A stretch of DNA of 64,000 bases from Diphasiastrum complanatum (GCA_029204225.1 CM055114.1:11657634-11721633), one strand, 5' to 3'; positions 50,570 through 61,669 are shown, numbered from the stretch's first letter. A program made the numbers and translations. Notes: generated from the letters alone by a model not told the origin.

Positions 50570-50581
50570 TGGTATTAGAGC
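50570..50581 (+). promoter_or_regulatory. Primer-binding site, copia D type
   Basis: tggtattagagc, the same one-base variant as in copia A at 1820. No gag follows; about 20 bp later the end of the copia C LTR begins. Confidence 0.7.
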
Positions 50582-50594
50582 ACATCACGACCGA

Positions 50595-50658
50595 ATTCAT
50601 CTCTTAGTTTTCAGCTCTCTTCTCCGTTCGTGTTCTTCTATCTCTCTTGCCCCATCAG
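50595..50658 (+). repeat. Copia C 5' LTR, last part only
   Basis: ctctcttctccgttc and ttcttctatctctcttgc match the end of the 3' LTR near 54.78-54.81 kb. The rest of the 5' LTR has been replaced by the copia D LTR. Confidence 0.6.
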
Positions 50659-50660
50659 AT

Positions 50661-50672
50661 TGGTATCAGAGC
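50661..50672 (+). promoter_or_regulatory. Primer-binding site of copia C
   Basis: tggtatcagagc, perfect initiator Met-tRNA type, 64 bp before the gag ATG. Confidence 0.85.
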
Positions 50673-50724
50673 ATATCTCAAATAAACCGAGAGATTATAT
50701 TTGTTCTATTTGTATATTGTTATC

Positions 50725-51907
50725 ATGTCTCATATAGGTAGCTCCTCATCTTCATCACTCAGTGAATCTAGAGTCATTGACAAGTTCAATGGTTCTAACT
50801 TCTACATTTTGAAGTTAAAACTTAGAATGATGTTGATAGATAGAGATCTTTGGGAAGTAGTAGAAGGTGTAGACCTAAAATCAGAAGATGGTGATCAAGC
50901 AAAAGCCTGAAGGATAAAAAATTAGAAGGCCTTAGCACTAGACTTGTTATCAAGTCTTTATGAGACTCACGATGTAACCATGAGATTACGTCTTAGAAGA
51001 AATTTTTTTACTCTTAGCATGTCTGATTCTACTGCCATCACTTATCACATCAACAGCTTCAAGTTCTTATTAGATCAGTTATCAATTGTAGGATGTTCTA
51101 TTCAAGATGATGATGTCATTATAACCTTGCTTTCTTCTCTTCCAAAGTCCTATGAGCACTTTGTGGTGATGATTTCCACACAATTCGACCTCACTCTTCA
51201 AAAGGTGATCGGTCATCTTCTTCAAGTAGAAATACGGAGAAAGACTAGCAGCCCTATCCATCAAAGACAAATCCATGGCGCTATATACCAAGAAGAAAGA
51301 CTATTCCAAGGGCAAGAATCAAGTGCATTAGCAACAACAAAAGCCTCACACTCAAGGTGAGCATGGTGGATTGCGCAAGAAGCTTTTCTGTAGATATTGC
51401 AAAAGAGCTAATCACGACATCAAGGAGTGTCATATCAGGATTTACAACGAGGCAAAGAAGCAACAACAACAGTAGCAGCCAGACTCTTCCAATGCGTCTG
51501 AATTTAAGGAGCAAGACACACACTTGTTAATGGCTTACAGCAGCAATGAAGTCTGTGATAGCTGGTACCTAGACAACAGTGCTACCCAGCACATGACCTC
51601 TTGCAAGGAATGGTTTACAGAGTACACAGCTTATAACAAAGACCAATTTATCTACCTAGGAGATTCTAGCACCATATGCGTGAAAGACAAAGGAGCAGTG
51701 AAGATCAACTTCAACAAAGATCTGTCCATTTGTGTTCCTAACATCCTTCATGTTCCTCAGTTGTCAAAGAACCTGTTGTCAGTATCTAAGATAATTGATG
51801 AGGGCTACACTGTTACTTTCTCATCTGAACAATGTACAATACTCGAGCAAGATACTACTCTAACTACATGCACTAGAGTCGAAATCTTTACGTACTCTCT
51901 GATTTAG
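50725..51907 (+). pseudogene. gag: Copia C gag and protease
   Basis: It starts MSHIGSSSSSSLSESRV at 50725, with IDKFNGSNFYILKLKLRMML (the usual Trp is Leu here), LWEVVEG, LLSSLYETHDVTMRLRL, LLSSLPKSYEHFV, then, shifted, a zinc knuckle FCRYCKRANHDIKECH (C-x2-C-x4-H-x4-C intact). The protease reads WYLDNSATQHMTSCKEWF: the family motif D-S-G-A-T is altered to D-N-S-A-T, which should abolish activity. LHVPQLSKNLLSVSKI follows. Stops lie at 50908 and 51474, and there is a frameshift near 51350. Pre-integrase ends at 51907. Confidence 0.85.
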
Positions 51908-52964
51908 TTGCATTAGCTAATATCTCTAATGAAAATGTGAAAATGTAGTATTTGTCTCTAGGGATGTAATATTTCAAGAACATACATACTATGATTTCAG
52001 ACAACCATTGATAAATGATGCTATGTCATTTCATCCTATTTTACGTAGCATAGATTCTTCCGATATTGATGTTTCTTCTACAGAACCTGCAGCTACAACT
52101 ACAGAAGCCGAGTAGTAGACAGTACCTATCATCAGACTAGAACAAGCTAGCTCGAACAGATTTGAAGAAATTCAAGAAGAACCATCATCACATCCTGGTC
52201 AACCCAACGTCCGCAGATCCTCACGGACTCGGATAGTTCCTGATGCACCTCAATCATTCTGGACTTCATCAGAAGAACCAGAGAGCCTAGCCAAAGCAAT
52301 TAACTCCAAGGATGTTGTGAAGTGGCAAGAAGCTATGGAAAGCGAGTACAACTCACTTTTGATGAATCAGACCTGGACGCTGGTCGACTTTCCCACTCAC
52401 AAGAGAGTTATCGACAACAAGTGGATCTTCAAGAAGAAGATCAACTCTAATGGTTCCATTGCAAAATGGAAAGCACAGTTGGTGGCTAAAGGATTCACTC
52501 AAGTCCAAGGAGTGGATTACCAGGAAATTTTTAGTCATGTTGTCAAGATGCAATCAATCAGGACTCTGATTGCGTTAGCAAAACTGCACACTACTGAGAG
52601 TGATTTGTCAAAGGAATTTGACATGACTGATTTAGGAGCTGTTCATTCTTTGCTAGGAATTCGCATTACTAGAGATAGACTTGAGAAGAAGATCTATCTT
52701 AGCCAGCAGGCATATCTAAAAAGCATTTTAGAAAAGTTTATGTCTGATTGCAAACCAATTGATACCCCAATGGATCCAAGTATGGTATTGAGTAAACCTT
52801 CTTGTGCTGAGACTGATAGTGAAGCACTCGACTTAGCAAAGTACCCTTATCATTCACTAATCGAATCTTTGATGTATGCAATGCTGTGTACTAGACAGCA
52901 TACACTGTTAGCACGTTCAGTCAATTCATGTCTAATCCTAGGATCTTTCATTGGAAAGCATTAA
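51908..52964 (+). pseudogene. pol: Copia C integrase tail and RT with core deleted
   Basis: The integrase catalytic domain is missing: reading goes from pre-integrase to the integrase C-tail (VFVSRDVIFQEHTYYDF, SRTRIVPDAP). RT then reads KWQEAMESEYNSLLMNQTW, DNKWIFKKKINSNGSI, KGFTQVQGVDYQ, MQSIRTLIALA, and next LSKEFDMTDLGAVHSLLGI. The segment with the FLHG, KQAPRAWY and YVDD motifs, about 100 residues, is gone, yet the 215-codon frame (52317-52964) stays open through the junction. It ends CKPIDTPMDPSM and YPYHSLIESLMYA. Confidence 0.85.
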
Positions 52965-53523
52965 ACAGAGTGATGAGATATATTCAGGGAATTTAGATCA
53001 CATTTTATGTTATGATGGAAATGCTATCGACCCACTCAACTTGCGAGGGTACTCTGACTCAAATTGGGGAGGAACAGTCTCTACCAGAAAATCTACCTCC
53101 GAGTTCCGTTTTTATCTAGCAGGGGGACTGATTTCATGGAACTCAAGGAAATAGAAATCAATTGCGCTTTCTTCGACTGAGGCAGAGTACATTGCAGCAT
53201 GTCAAGCTTCAAAAAAAACTGTATGGATCAGGTTATTACTTCATGACTTATATCACACTCAGTTTAATGCTACCACCATTCTGTGTGACAACATGAGCTG
53301 TATTTTACTGTCATTGAATCTCAGATTTCATGGCAAATCCAAGCACATAGAGCTCCAATATCATTTCATTTGGGAGAAAGTTTTCTCAAGGCAAGTGATC
53401 CTTCAATACTGCTCCACAATAAAAATGGTCGTAGACATCTTCACCAAAGTGCTTCCCAGGATCAAGCACCAGAAGTCCTTCAACATGCTAAAACTGACGA
53501 AGATACCAAGGCACCAAACGTGA
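52965..53523 (+). pseudogene. pol: Copia C RNase H
   Basis: It reads GYSDSNWGGTVSTRKSTSEF, SWNSRK-stop-KSIALSSTEAEYIAA, TILCDNMSCILLSLN, KHIELQYHF and TKVLPRIKHQKSFNMLKL. The TAG at 53152-53154 replaces the usual Gln of S-R-K-Q-K. Frameshifts lie near 52965 and 53270. The polypurine tract follows within a few bases of the end. Confidence 0.85.
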
Positions 53524-53526
53524 CCT

Positions 53527-53536
53527 TAAGGGGGAC
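53527..53536 (+). promoter_or_regulatory. Polypurine tract of copia C
   Basis: taagggggac directly before the LTR start tgttggaaat. Confidence 0.75.
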
Positions 53537-54825
53537 TGTTGGAAATTAAGCCCACAGTTGCCTCCTTGGTGAATGACTAATTTCTATTTCATGATTCTTC
53601 CTACATGTTTATTGATCGTTGATCTAGGTTCTGGTGAAACCAACTTTGGTTCTACGTCAGCTCATCTGATACTTGTAGGAATCACAAACTTAGACATCCA
53701 ATTTATTTGGAGAACATCTACAACGGACTTCCGACTGATCTCCAGCAAAGTGTAACTAATCTTGTCATAATTTCAAAGTCCAGATGTTAAGTTTAATAAC
53801 TTGAAGTCATTGAAGACTTGGCCATCTTCAAAGACTTCCACAAAACTTGCATTAAGAGCAAGTCTGCAGAAATACATTACTTTTTCGACAGTCTGCAGAA
53901 ATACACTATCTTTTCAATAGCTTCGGCTTTTTCACATTTTTCTGAAATGCGACACTTGCATACTTCAAAAGTTTAACTTGTGCAGTTCAAAAATTTAACT
54001 GTTTTCAACACCTTCGGCTTTTTCGCATTTTCTTAAAAAATGCAAAGAGAGAAAATTTCCAAAGGTCGTCTACAATAAACGAGGAAGGTTCTAGCGATGT
54101 CCTCGTCCACGTCAACGATAATGATTCATTGACCATATACACTGTGTACAGCTATCACAGAAGCCACATACTTCCAAGTACAACAACTTACCTAATTAGG
54201 TGACGAGCATTCAATGTAATTAATACATGGATGAAATCTATAAATAGATCATCCATGCACAAATGATGAGTTGGTCCATCCATGAGACGCATTACTTGAG
54301 CCTCCCAATTACACCATCAATTTTTTGGTTGTAATTGCTATTTGTATTGTGCTTCAGTGTAATATAATAGCAGCTTGTTTTTATCTGTGTACAACATAGA
54401 TGAATGCATGTTGTGATTGAATGCACTTTCATTACTGTTTGATCGAGCTTGTTTACCACGGATGTCTACGAATCCTCAGTTTCTGATCAGACCATGGCCG
54501 TCTTTGACGCCTGAGGAACTCGCGATATCATACTGCTCTTCCATTTATTTCAGAACTGTACTTCACATCGAATCTGATTTCAGTAGTACCACACACAAAC
54601 CATCTCTAATCTCTTCGATGGACTGTACTCTTGTTTTAGAGTATGAATTAATTTTTAAGATCCTGTTGGGCAATTAGAACACTTAAAGCTCTAACTATAT
54701 TTAGCATAAATTGTCTATTAGACTGTTTTTGCATTTAGCAGCTGATTAGAATGAGAGAGCTGTTCCGCAATATCTCTACTCTCTTCTCCATTCACGTTCT
54801 TCTATCTCTCTTGCTCTTGCTTCCT
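53537..54825 (+). repeat. Copia C 3' LTR, about 1.29 kb
   Basis: It starts tgttggaaatt after the polypurine tract. A TATA box ctataaata lies at 54238-54246. The end region matches the 5' LTR remnant at 50.6 kb. The 86-codon frame at 54.42-54.68 kb lies inside the LTR and shows no known domain. Confidence 0.65.
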
Positions 54826-54832
54826 CATTCTT

Positions 54833-55145
54833 GAGGGATAGCGGACTTGGCCACTCTAAAGAATGCGATCTGTATTGCCCATTCAAAGTTGAGCCCAGTT
54901 GGAGAGACTCTAATAATGGCAGTTAAAGCTTTATCTTTTTATCTATGAGGACACAAATTTGTTAAGACGAATAAAATCATTTTTGTCAAAAGATCTTATG
55001 TTTTGAACATTCTAGGGTTTACTGATGGGAATGTTCCATTAAGGAGCTCCCACTATTCATTGTACTCTACTTATATTGAAATTAGTGGAAACAAGGATAA
55101 TGTGCATCTATTAGATGCATACTCAAGCAAAGAATTTCTTCATGT
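54833..55145 (+). pseudogene. Partial copy of the 17.4-19.0 kb protein
   Basis: It matches 18.54-18.89 kb over about 310 bp, including LNILGFTDGNVPLRSSHYSL (first two residues MN here) and SGNKDN(A/V)HL. It has a 17-bp deletion near 54855, which shifts the frame, and a TGA where the first copy has Gly in LGGHK. It follows the copia C LTR directly. The two copies show that this sequence has moved or been duplicated. Confidence 0.75.
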
Positions 55146-55362
55146 TTTCATTCCAATGAAGGGAATGCATCTTCAAACAGTTTGCTTTTTTCTCTGATTC
55201 GAATTTGGGAATGGCGGTCATATTTTAGATCCAATGAGAAGATTGCCCTCTTCGTAACCAATAGTGTTGTGTCGTCTTTGTGGTATAGAGGTTCGTTGCT
55301 GGGAGTGGCAACCTCGCCTTCACCTGTATAGCAAGAAGAGAAAGAGAAGTTCCAAGTAGCGA

Positions 55363-55600
55363 GAGGCTTGGGAGGCCCGAGCATTTTCCCCAAACTATTC
55401 GGTCGCTACTTAGAGAGAGGAGAGAAGAGAGAGAGAGGGAATTCTTAGGTTGAGAAAGGCTTTGGGGGCTCGAGCACCTACCCAAAGCTATTCTATCCCA
55501 ACGTAGGAAGAGAGAGGAGAGAGAGAGAGATTAGAGAGAGAAGAGAGCTCACCAAGGATGGTTGGGGCTATGGGGGCTCGTGCGCCTACCCATAGCTATG
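55363..55600. other. Three related stem-loops in the K2 LTR
   Basis: Stem-loop 2: gctttggg (55459-55466), 14-nt loop, cccaaagc (55481-55488). Stem-loop 3: gctatggg (55567-55574), 14-nt loop, cccatagc (55589-55596). Both have 8 perfect pairs and a loop of the form ggctcg(a/t)gc(a/g)ccta. One pair differs by a compensatory change (t-a to a-t). Stem-loop 1 (55365-55396) is weaker, with seven of eight pairs and a 16-nt loop. A fourth relative lies at 11.218-11.249 kb with two mismatched pairs. Function unknown. Confidence 0.6.
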
Positions 55601-55613
55601 CACCGATCACCCT

Positions 55614-55730
<117 letters not shown>

Positions 55731-56374
55731 AAAAAGAAGAGAGCTTTATTGTGAAGAATTGAATGTGTGTACAATGGAAAATGGCCTCCTTATATAGTTG
55801 AGGAGGGAGGGCCATCTTGGCTCTCATTGGCCTATTTACAATGGCATCCTAGCCCTTCAAACTAATGAACTTCAGTCTAATGGTTCATTAGGAAAAGGGC
55901 CAAACTCACATGATTCATGTGAGTTTGAGAGATTCCCTTTTAACTTAGAACCTTATGAACTTGACTTTGGGCTTTTTAATTAATTTATTCTACTAAGGCC
56001 CAAAGTCCTTTTATTTAAGTTCTATTCATCCGATTTGCGTGGTCACTGGGTCGGTCTTATACACGCCGGAAGCCGGTGCCCTCACACTTATTATTCTAGC
56101 TATACAATGTACTATGGCGGGGCCCACTAGTTAAGGCTTGGCCAACAATATTTTAAGTGGTGGGACCCACTTGTTTATTATTGTGCAAGAAATACCCACA
56201 ACAAATAGAGGGAATGCATTTTCGAATTTAGACAAGTTAGACTGTGAACAGTTTAGAGTTCTTAACTGTGACTATAGACACTATGGTTAGATCATTGGGA
56301 GTTGGGGAGGCCTCGGGAGTGGTGGGGACAAGCAAATAAACAATATGGTTTTTTTTATTTTGATATTTTTCTTT

Positions 56375-57094
56375 ATCCTACATGGCATTTCTTACAGGGT
56401 CTTTTTTTTTCGTCTGTTGTAGCATTCTGCCAAGGGCTTGGTTTCTTTCGAGCAGCTTCTTGTTGTCTGCCTTGAAAGTCTGCACCTTTGTTGTTAAGGC
56501 CTCAATTTCAGCTATCATTTCATCCGTAGACTGAAATAACTTGTTCATGCCCTATTGCATATGCATGTCATATGCATGAACTTGATCCAAAACTTGTTTA
56601 GCTCCCAAGGAGAGTTGATGATACCAATGATAAAGAGTATCCTTCTCCTCTTGTTCAGCCTCTGGACCATCATCCTCTGCAACTTGTTTACCTTTGTCAT
56701 CAGGATGCGGTGTGTCTGAAATTATGTCGTCATCATCTGTCGGAGTGGGGCTCCTTGGCTTCTGAGAAGACCCATCACCCATTGGGACGACTGCCACAGA
56801 TTTGGACGCAATGGAAGTGACTGGTAATAGTTGAAGTGCAACATCCGAAACAGAGTCCTTCGGTACTGTTACATCGTTGACCTCCATAGAAATAGTAGTT
56901 GAGACAAATATACTTGTCAACAGGCTCGAATAATCAATTGTTGTGACCATTCGACCAGTTTGCGAAGAAATATTCTGTTTTCTGGACCGCTCTCCACTGC
57001 CGACAAACTCTGATGTGGTATCAGAGCAAGTGGGGGTTTCCTTCGCCCTATGCTCGCTTGAGTGGGGGTGTTGGAGGATGCAAGCTATGCACAA
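56375..57094 (-). pseudogene. K2 protein fragment related to K1
   Basis: Minus strand. After an uncertain N-terminal part it reads SVSDVALQLLPVTS (K1: NVDDFALQLLAALPST), an acidic/proline linker TPTDDDDIISD, LSLGAKQVLDQVHAYD (K1: LPLTVQKAVWLVNELQYN), a TAG, and a coiled coil GMNKLFQSTDEMIAEIEAL, LLERNQALGRM, ending DPVRNAM near 56375. Order and spacing match the middle of the K1 protein (13.2-13.8 kb), so the two are distant relatives. The K1-like N- and C-terminal parts are missing. The ATG at 57094 may not be the real start. No known family. Confidence 0.5.
57016..57027 (+). promoter_or_regulatory. Isolated primer-binding-site sequence
   Basis: tggtatcagagc on the plus strand, with no LTR recognisable to its left and no gag to its right. 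It lies inside the antisense K2 frame. Probably a relic of a lost element. Confidence 0.4.
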
Positions 57095-57215
57095 AGCGAG
57101 TGCATCCGAAAAGGTACCAAAAACTTTGCATTCGTCCCATAAGCAAATGGAGACTATAACAGAACCCGCATATTAGCTCATTGTAGACAATGTACCCTTG
57201 TCCCCTGGTACCAGC

Positions 57216-57695
57216 TGTCATGCCCATGACTGGTCTCGGGTAGCGTGTCCACGCTAGGGACCGGTAGACCAACAACCCGTAAATCAATTGTGACTATAAG
57301 AAAATTGGGGCCCTTATGTGTACATGGTCATAATTAATGGTTGTAGGCCTAAACACATGGTGGTGGAGTTGGTATGGGTCTATCAGTGAGTCATTGGGGA
57401 ACTGGATGACGTGGCCCCAATAGGCTGCAAAGGTGTCCAGTGAAGTGTCACAGTGCACTACTAGTGGTGCATGGGCCTTGGAGGGTATAAGTATACCTGA
57501 TGGGCTCTCACTAGTGTATGCTTAATTTGTGATGAGTAGCTACATGTTGTTGGTGTGACTCCTCTTTCCATGACTATGATTGATCCATAGCTTGGGGGCT
57601 AGATCTGTACTATCTAGGTTTGGTTGGATTGGTTTAACCTCCATCGGTTCCCATGTGTGGTTGCTTTGTATGGTATGCTTAAGCTAGAATCCTGT
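57216..57695 (+). repeat. Gypsy F LTR, plus orientation, copy 1
   Basis: It begins TGTCATGCCCATGAC and matches 61056-61535 over its length (about 480 bp). A TATA-like ggtataagtat lies near 57484. Its right end joins a pol 3' fragment directly, with no primer site. Confidence 0.75.
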
Positions 57696-57698
57696 TGT

Positions 57699-57871
57699 GT
57701 AGATCTTGGATACAAGAACTAAACGATTGAAAAATCGTATACCTACCGAACATCTGGTTCGATGGAGGGGATGTACAGACGATGACGATTCTTGGGAACA
57801 GGAAGGAAGCTTAAGTAAGAACTTTCCCAGTTTTAAGTTTTGAGGACAAAACTTGAATAAGGGGAGAAGAA
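57699..57871 (+). pseudogene. Gypsy F pol 3' end stub, plus strand
   Basis: It reads ILDTRTKRLKNRI, then WRGCTDDDDSWEQ in shifted frames: the chromodomain-like end of the integrase as in 60.9-61.0 kb. It ends with the polypurine tract aaggggagaaga before the next LTR start at 57872. Everything between LTR and this stub is deleted. Confidence 0.7.
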
Positions 57872-58052
57872 TGTCATGCCCATGACTGATCTCGGGTAGC
57901 GTGTCCACGCTAGGGACAGTAGGCCAACAACCCGTAAGTTAATTGTGACTATAAGGGAATTGGGGCCCTTATATGTACAATTAACTTACGGGTTGTTGGT
58001 CTACCGGTCCCTAGCATGGACATGCTACCCGAGACCAGTCATGGGCATGACA
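57872..58052. repeat. Head-to-head LTR starts forming a long hairpin
   Basis: The first 72 bp of the LTR (57872-57943) and its reverse complement (57980-58052) face each other across 36 bp, with only a few mismatches. Each arm is preceded outward by a polypurine tract and pol 3' sequence. Confidence 0.85.
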
Positions 58053-59590
58053 TTATTTCCCCCTTATTCAAGATTTGTCCTCAGAACTTAAAACTAGGAA
58101 AGTTCCTCCTTAAGCTTCTTTCCTATTCCCAAGAATCGTCATCGTCTGTACATCCCCTCCATCAAACCAGATGCTCGGTAACTATACGTTTTCTCAATCA
58201 TTTAGTTCTTGTATCCAAGATCTTTCTGGGTTCAGGACAAGATACACCCGATGATTTATCCAACAGGTCCAACTGATCTCCAAATCTAAGATGCTCTCCT
58301 TCACGTAGACTCTTTTTGAGACGCCTAACGTGAAATACGGGATGCACTTGCAATCTATCCGGGAGTTCCAATTGGTAAGCTAAGGATCCGATCTTTTTCA
58401 AGATCTTAAACGGTCCTCTATATCTAGAAGACAACTTATAATGCTTGCCGGTATACATTACACTTGAATCCTTCGGGATTCTTAAATATACGTAATCTCT
58501 CACTTGGAAGTCTCTCGGTGATCTTTTCAGATTTGCATAATGTCTGTCCCTATCCTGGGCACTCTAGACATTTTCACGTGCAATCCGTAGCATTTCCTGC
58601 ATATCGTGTAGGAAATCCGCTACTTTCTGAAACTTGATCGTCTAAGTCTCAACCGCAATGGGTGATCTAGGCTCAAAATCGTACATAAGCATAAATGGAC
58701 TATAATCGGTAGCTGAATGCTTACTACTATTATAGGCAAACTCGATCAATGGAAGGTACTTTTTCCAATCAGACTGTCGTCTAAAAACATATGCCTGAAG
58801 CATTTATTACATCGTCTGATTTGTTCTTTCCGACTGTCCATCCGTCTCAGGATGATCAAAAGAACCCAAGCTCAGTGTTGTCTCTAGTTTAGCAAATACG
58901 GCCGACCAAAAGTGACCGGTGAACTTCGGATCGCGATTGCTCACAATATCACTCGGTAATCCGTAAAGCCTAAACAGATGCTCTACAAATATCTGAGCTA
59001 AATCAGAAGCCTTCGCGAGGGTCTTTACTGGAGTAAACGTAGCCAATTTGGTAAGACGGTCGACCACAACCCAAATTGCATCATGTTGTTTATTCATTCG
59101 CGGTAACCCAACCACGAAATCCATGGAAATACTATCCCATCGCTTGTCAAAAATATCCAGTGGATGCAACAAACCGCCCGTCTTATGGCGTTTAGCTTTA
59201 TTCAACTAGCATTGGTCACACTTGACCACATAAGATTCTACAAAGGGCTTGAGTTTTGGCCAATAAAAATCCCTTCGTACCAAATCCAATGTACGATGTA
59301 TGCCGGGATGTCCTGCGCATGGTGAGTCATGACATTCATAAAGAATTTTATTCTTAACAACATCCACATCAGGCACACAAACCTTCTCTTTCCTGAACAA
59401 AAGTCCATTACGGATAGAAGTCATCAGTACCTTTTATATCCTTCCCCCCAGACTGGTCACCATGATCATCAGTCCCGCTTGATGAAACTGCTAGAACCCT
59501 ATTCCAGATTGGTCCAAAAAGTGGGTCTTTCTCATAAAGACCTCTCAAGGAGAGATAAAAGTTCAACCCTGAGGCAAGACGGACCACGTA
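58053..59590 (-). pseudogene. pol: Gypsy F integrase with chromodomain-like end
   Basis: Minus strand. Linker LRGLYEKDPLFGPIWNRV; zinc finger HDSPCAGHPGIHRTL and VVKCDQC, where a TAG follows the last Cys at the expected Gln; catalytic WDSISMDFVVGLPRM (first Asp), WVVVDRLTKLATFTPVK, DIVSNRDPKFTGHFW (second Asp) and DGQSERTNQTM (Glu); then VYLRIPKDSSVMYTGKHY, GPFKILKKIGSLAYQL and HPVFHVRRLKKSL. The H-H-C-C and D-D-E residues are all visible. Stops and shifts lie near 58503-58807 and 59206. It is the best-preserved integrase in the window. Confidence 0.88.
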
Positions 59591-60733
59591 ATAGTGATCA
59601 CTAGCCATGGTGAGCACTCGGAGCTTCTGCACAAGTCGAGCATTCAAAAAATTGTGAGTACTACCATAATAAAATAGCACATTCACGTCTTTCCCTAAAA
59701 TATTGCCTCTCACATGAAACAATTCATTAGGTTTGAAAGATATTGTACTAAAGTTACAAGTACAGTCACAATTATTTAACAAATTGGCTTCCAATTTACC
59801 TGTCGGTAAATCCACAGTCATGAAACTTGACGACTTTGCTTTCCGTTCGGGGCACTGTTTGGCCCGGTGCCCGGGTTTATTGCAGAGGAAACACAGATTC
59901 TGTTTAAGTGCCACCAATTGTGCTTTGTCTTTTACCACCAATTTCTTCTTATTCTTCTTTTTCTTTGACTGTTGGTACGCTTCTACTTCTAGCTCGTCAA
60001 CAAACTACTTCTTACGCTTGTTAGATTTTTCTTGCCTAGGTTTTGGGGCCGTTTGGCCATGCACGCTTTTCCGTGATGCAACAACTATACTATCATAGGC
60101 TTTCGCCACACGGATAGCATTCTCTAGAGAGTTAAGGATATTTCATTTGCATTCATTTTAATAGTCAGCTGGCAGTCCGGCAATAAATTGCCACTTTGCT
60201 AACTTACGATAAAAAAGCAGCACCTTGGCCAAAGAATCCAAGAACTCTTGGACATAATCGTCCAGTTCTCGGCTACTCATTTTGCAGTTGATAAACCGAA
60301 TATACAACTCGGAATCGTCTATCATGACAAAAGCTTTCCGGAATTCCGTTAGGAATCCAGCCCAAGTCACCGGTTTCGTGGAATGTTCCCTCCACCAAGA
60401 AGAGGCTTTACCTTCTAGAAACAATAGAACCGATGATATTCGTTTATCCTCTGGGACGTTGTGCAAGCTAAAATAACTTATCCAACGGTTTATCTAGTCT
60501 TCAACAACTTCCGGACGTTTAAACTTTTTATCGCCGAAAAATATTTCCAGTTCGAAGCCCAAGTTGTTAGAGTTAATTGCTTGTAGTTGATTAAATAGAT
60601 TTTGCATTTGTTTATCTTGTTGTTTATTGCTCTGATGAAGTTCTAAAACTGCCTTGCCTAAGGTTTGCAACAGTTTTTCTGAGTCTAGGGTGTCATCACT
60701 GTCGGGTGAGGCCGGCTGAATCTTCGTATTTCC
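59590..60733 (-). pseudogene. gag: Gypsy F gag and protease; RT and RNase H deleted
   Basis: Minus strand. Gag begins within sequence ending VLELHQSNKQQDKQMQNLF, then VLLFLEGKASSWWREHSTK, AGFLTEFRKAFV, LDDYVQEFLDSL and WQFIAGLPADY. A Lys-rich linker and a zinc knuckle CFLCNKPGHRAKQCP (C-x2-C-x4-H-x4-C intact) follow. The protease reads VNVLFYYGSTHNFLNARLV, where the family D-S-G-(A/S)-T-H-N-F has lost its catalytic Asp to Tyr. After YYVVRLASG it jumps to the RNase H-integrase linker, so RT and RNase H are missing. The first 25 residues of the open frame at 60.73-60.78 kb are antisense of the plus-strand pol stub, not gag. Confidence 0.82.
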
Positions 60734-61055
60734 CAATTGGAACTCCTGGATGGATTGCAAGTGCATCCCGTATTTCACGTTAGTCGTCTCAAAAAGAGTC
60801 TATGTAAAGGAGAGCATCTTGGCTCTGGAGATCAGTTGGACCTGTTGGATGAATCATCGAGTGTATCTCGTCTTGAACCCGAAAAGATCTTGGATACAAG
60901 AACTAAATGATTGAGAAATCGTACAGTTACCGAGCATCTGGTTTGATGGAGGGGATGTACAGACGATGACGATTCTTGGGAACAGGAAGGAAGCTTAAGG
61001 AGGAACTTTCCCAGTTTTAAGTTTTGCGGACAGAACTTGAATAAGGGGAAAAAAA
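60734..61055 (+). pseudogene. Gypsy F pol 3' end, plus strand (inverted arm)
   Basis: It starts ccaattggaactcctgg and equals the reverse complement of 58053-58380. In plus frame: LQVHPVFHVSRLKKSL, GDQLDLLDESS, EKILDTRTK, then the W-R-G-C-T-D-D-D-D-S-W-E end and polypurine tract aataaggggaaa. It joins head to head with gag of the minus-strand part. Confidence 0.8.
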
Positions 61056-61535
61056 TGTCATGCCCATGACTGGTCTCGGGTAGCGTGTCCACGATAGGGA
61101 CCGGTAGACCAACAACCCGTAAGTTAATTGTGACTATAAGAGAATTGGGGCCCTTATGTGTACATGGTCATAATTAATGGTTGTAGGCCTAAACACATGG
61201 TGGTGGAGTTGGTATGGGTCTATCAGTGAGTCATTGGGAAACTGGATGACGTGGCCCCAATAGGCTGCAGAGGTGTCCAGTGAGGTGTCACAGTGCACTA
61301 CTAGTGGTGCATGGGCCTTGGAGGGTATAAGTATACCTGCTGGGCTCTCACTAGTGTATGCTTGATTTGTGATGAGTAGCTACATGCTGCTGGTGTGACT
61401 CCTCTTTCCATGACTTTGATTGATCCATAGCTTGGGGGCTAGATCCGTACGATCTAGGTTTGGTTGGGTTGGTTTAACCTCCACCGGTTCTCATGTGTGG
61501 TTGCTTTGTACGGTATGCTTAGGCTAGAATCCTGT
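61056..61535 (+). repeat. Gypsy F LTR, plus orientation, copy 2
   Basis: It is nearly identical to 57216-57695 with scattered substitutions. The right end is set where similarity stops after gaatcctgt. Confidence 0.78.
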
Positions 61536-61669
61536 GTTGAGGACTTTATACCAGCCCTTTTGGGGTCAAAGGAGAATGATAGTGGGTGGCTAGGCGGTGG
61601 GGATGGGATCCCGCACGCGGCTCGTAGGCACGTACAATGCGCCACATTGTCTACAAGACCGCTCTGAAA
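61536..61669. other. Junction, no feature
   Basis: GC-richer than its surroundings (gggatcccgcacgcggctc). Nothing is recognisable. Confidence 0.35.

Noticed and set aside
57016-57027. Start of a further LTR element at the primer-site sequence
   Set aside because: No LTR to the left and no leader or gag to the right; kept only as a relic.
60494-60778. Methionine at 60778 as the gag start of gypsy F
   Set aside because: The first 15 or so codons are the antisense of an inverted pol 3' segment; the true gag start has been lost at the junction near 60733.
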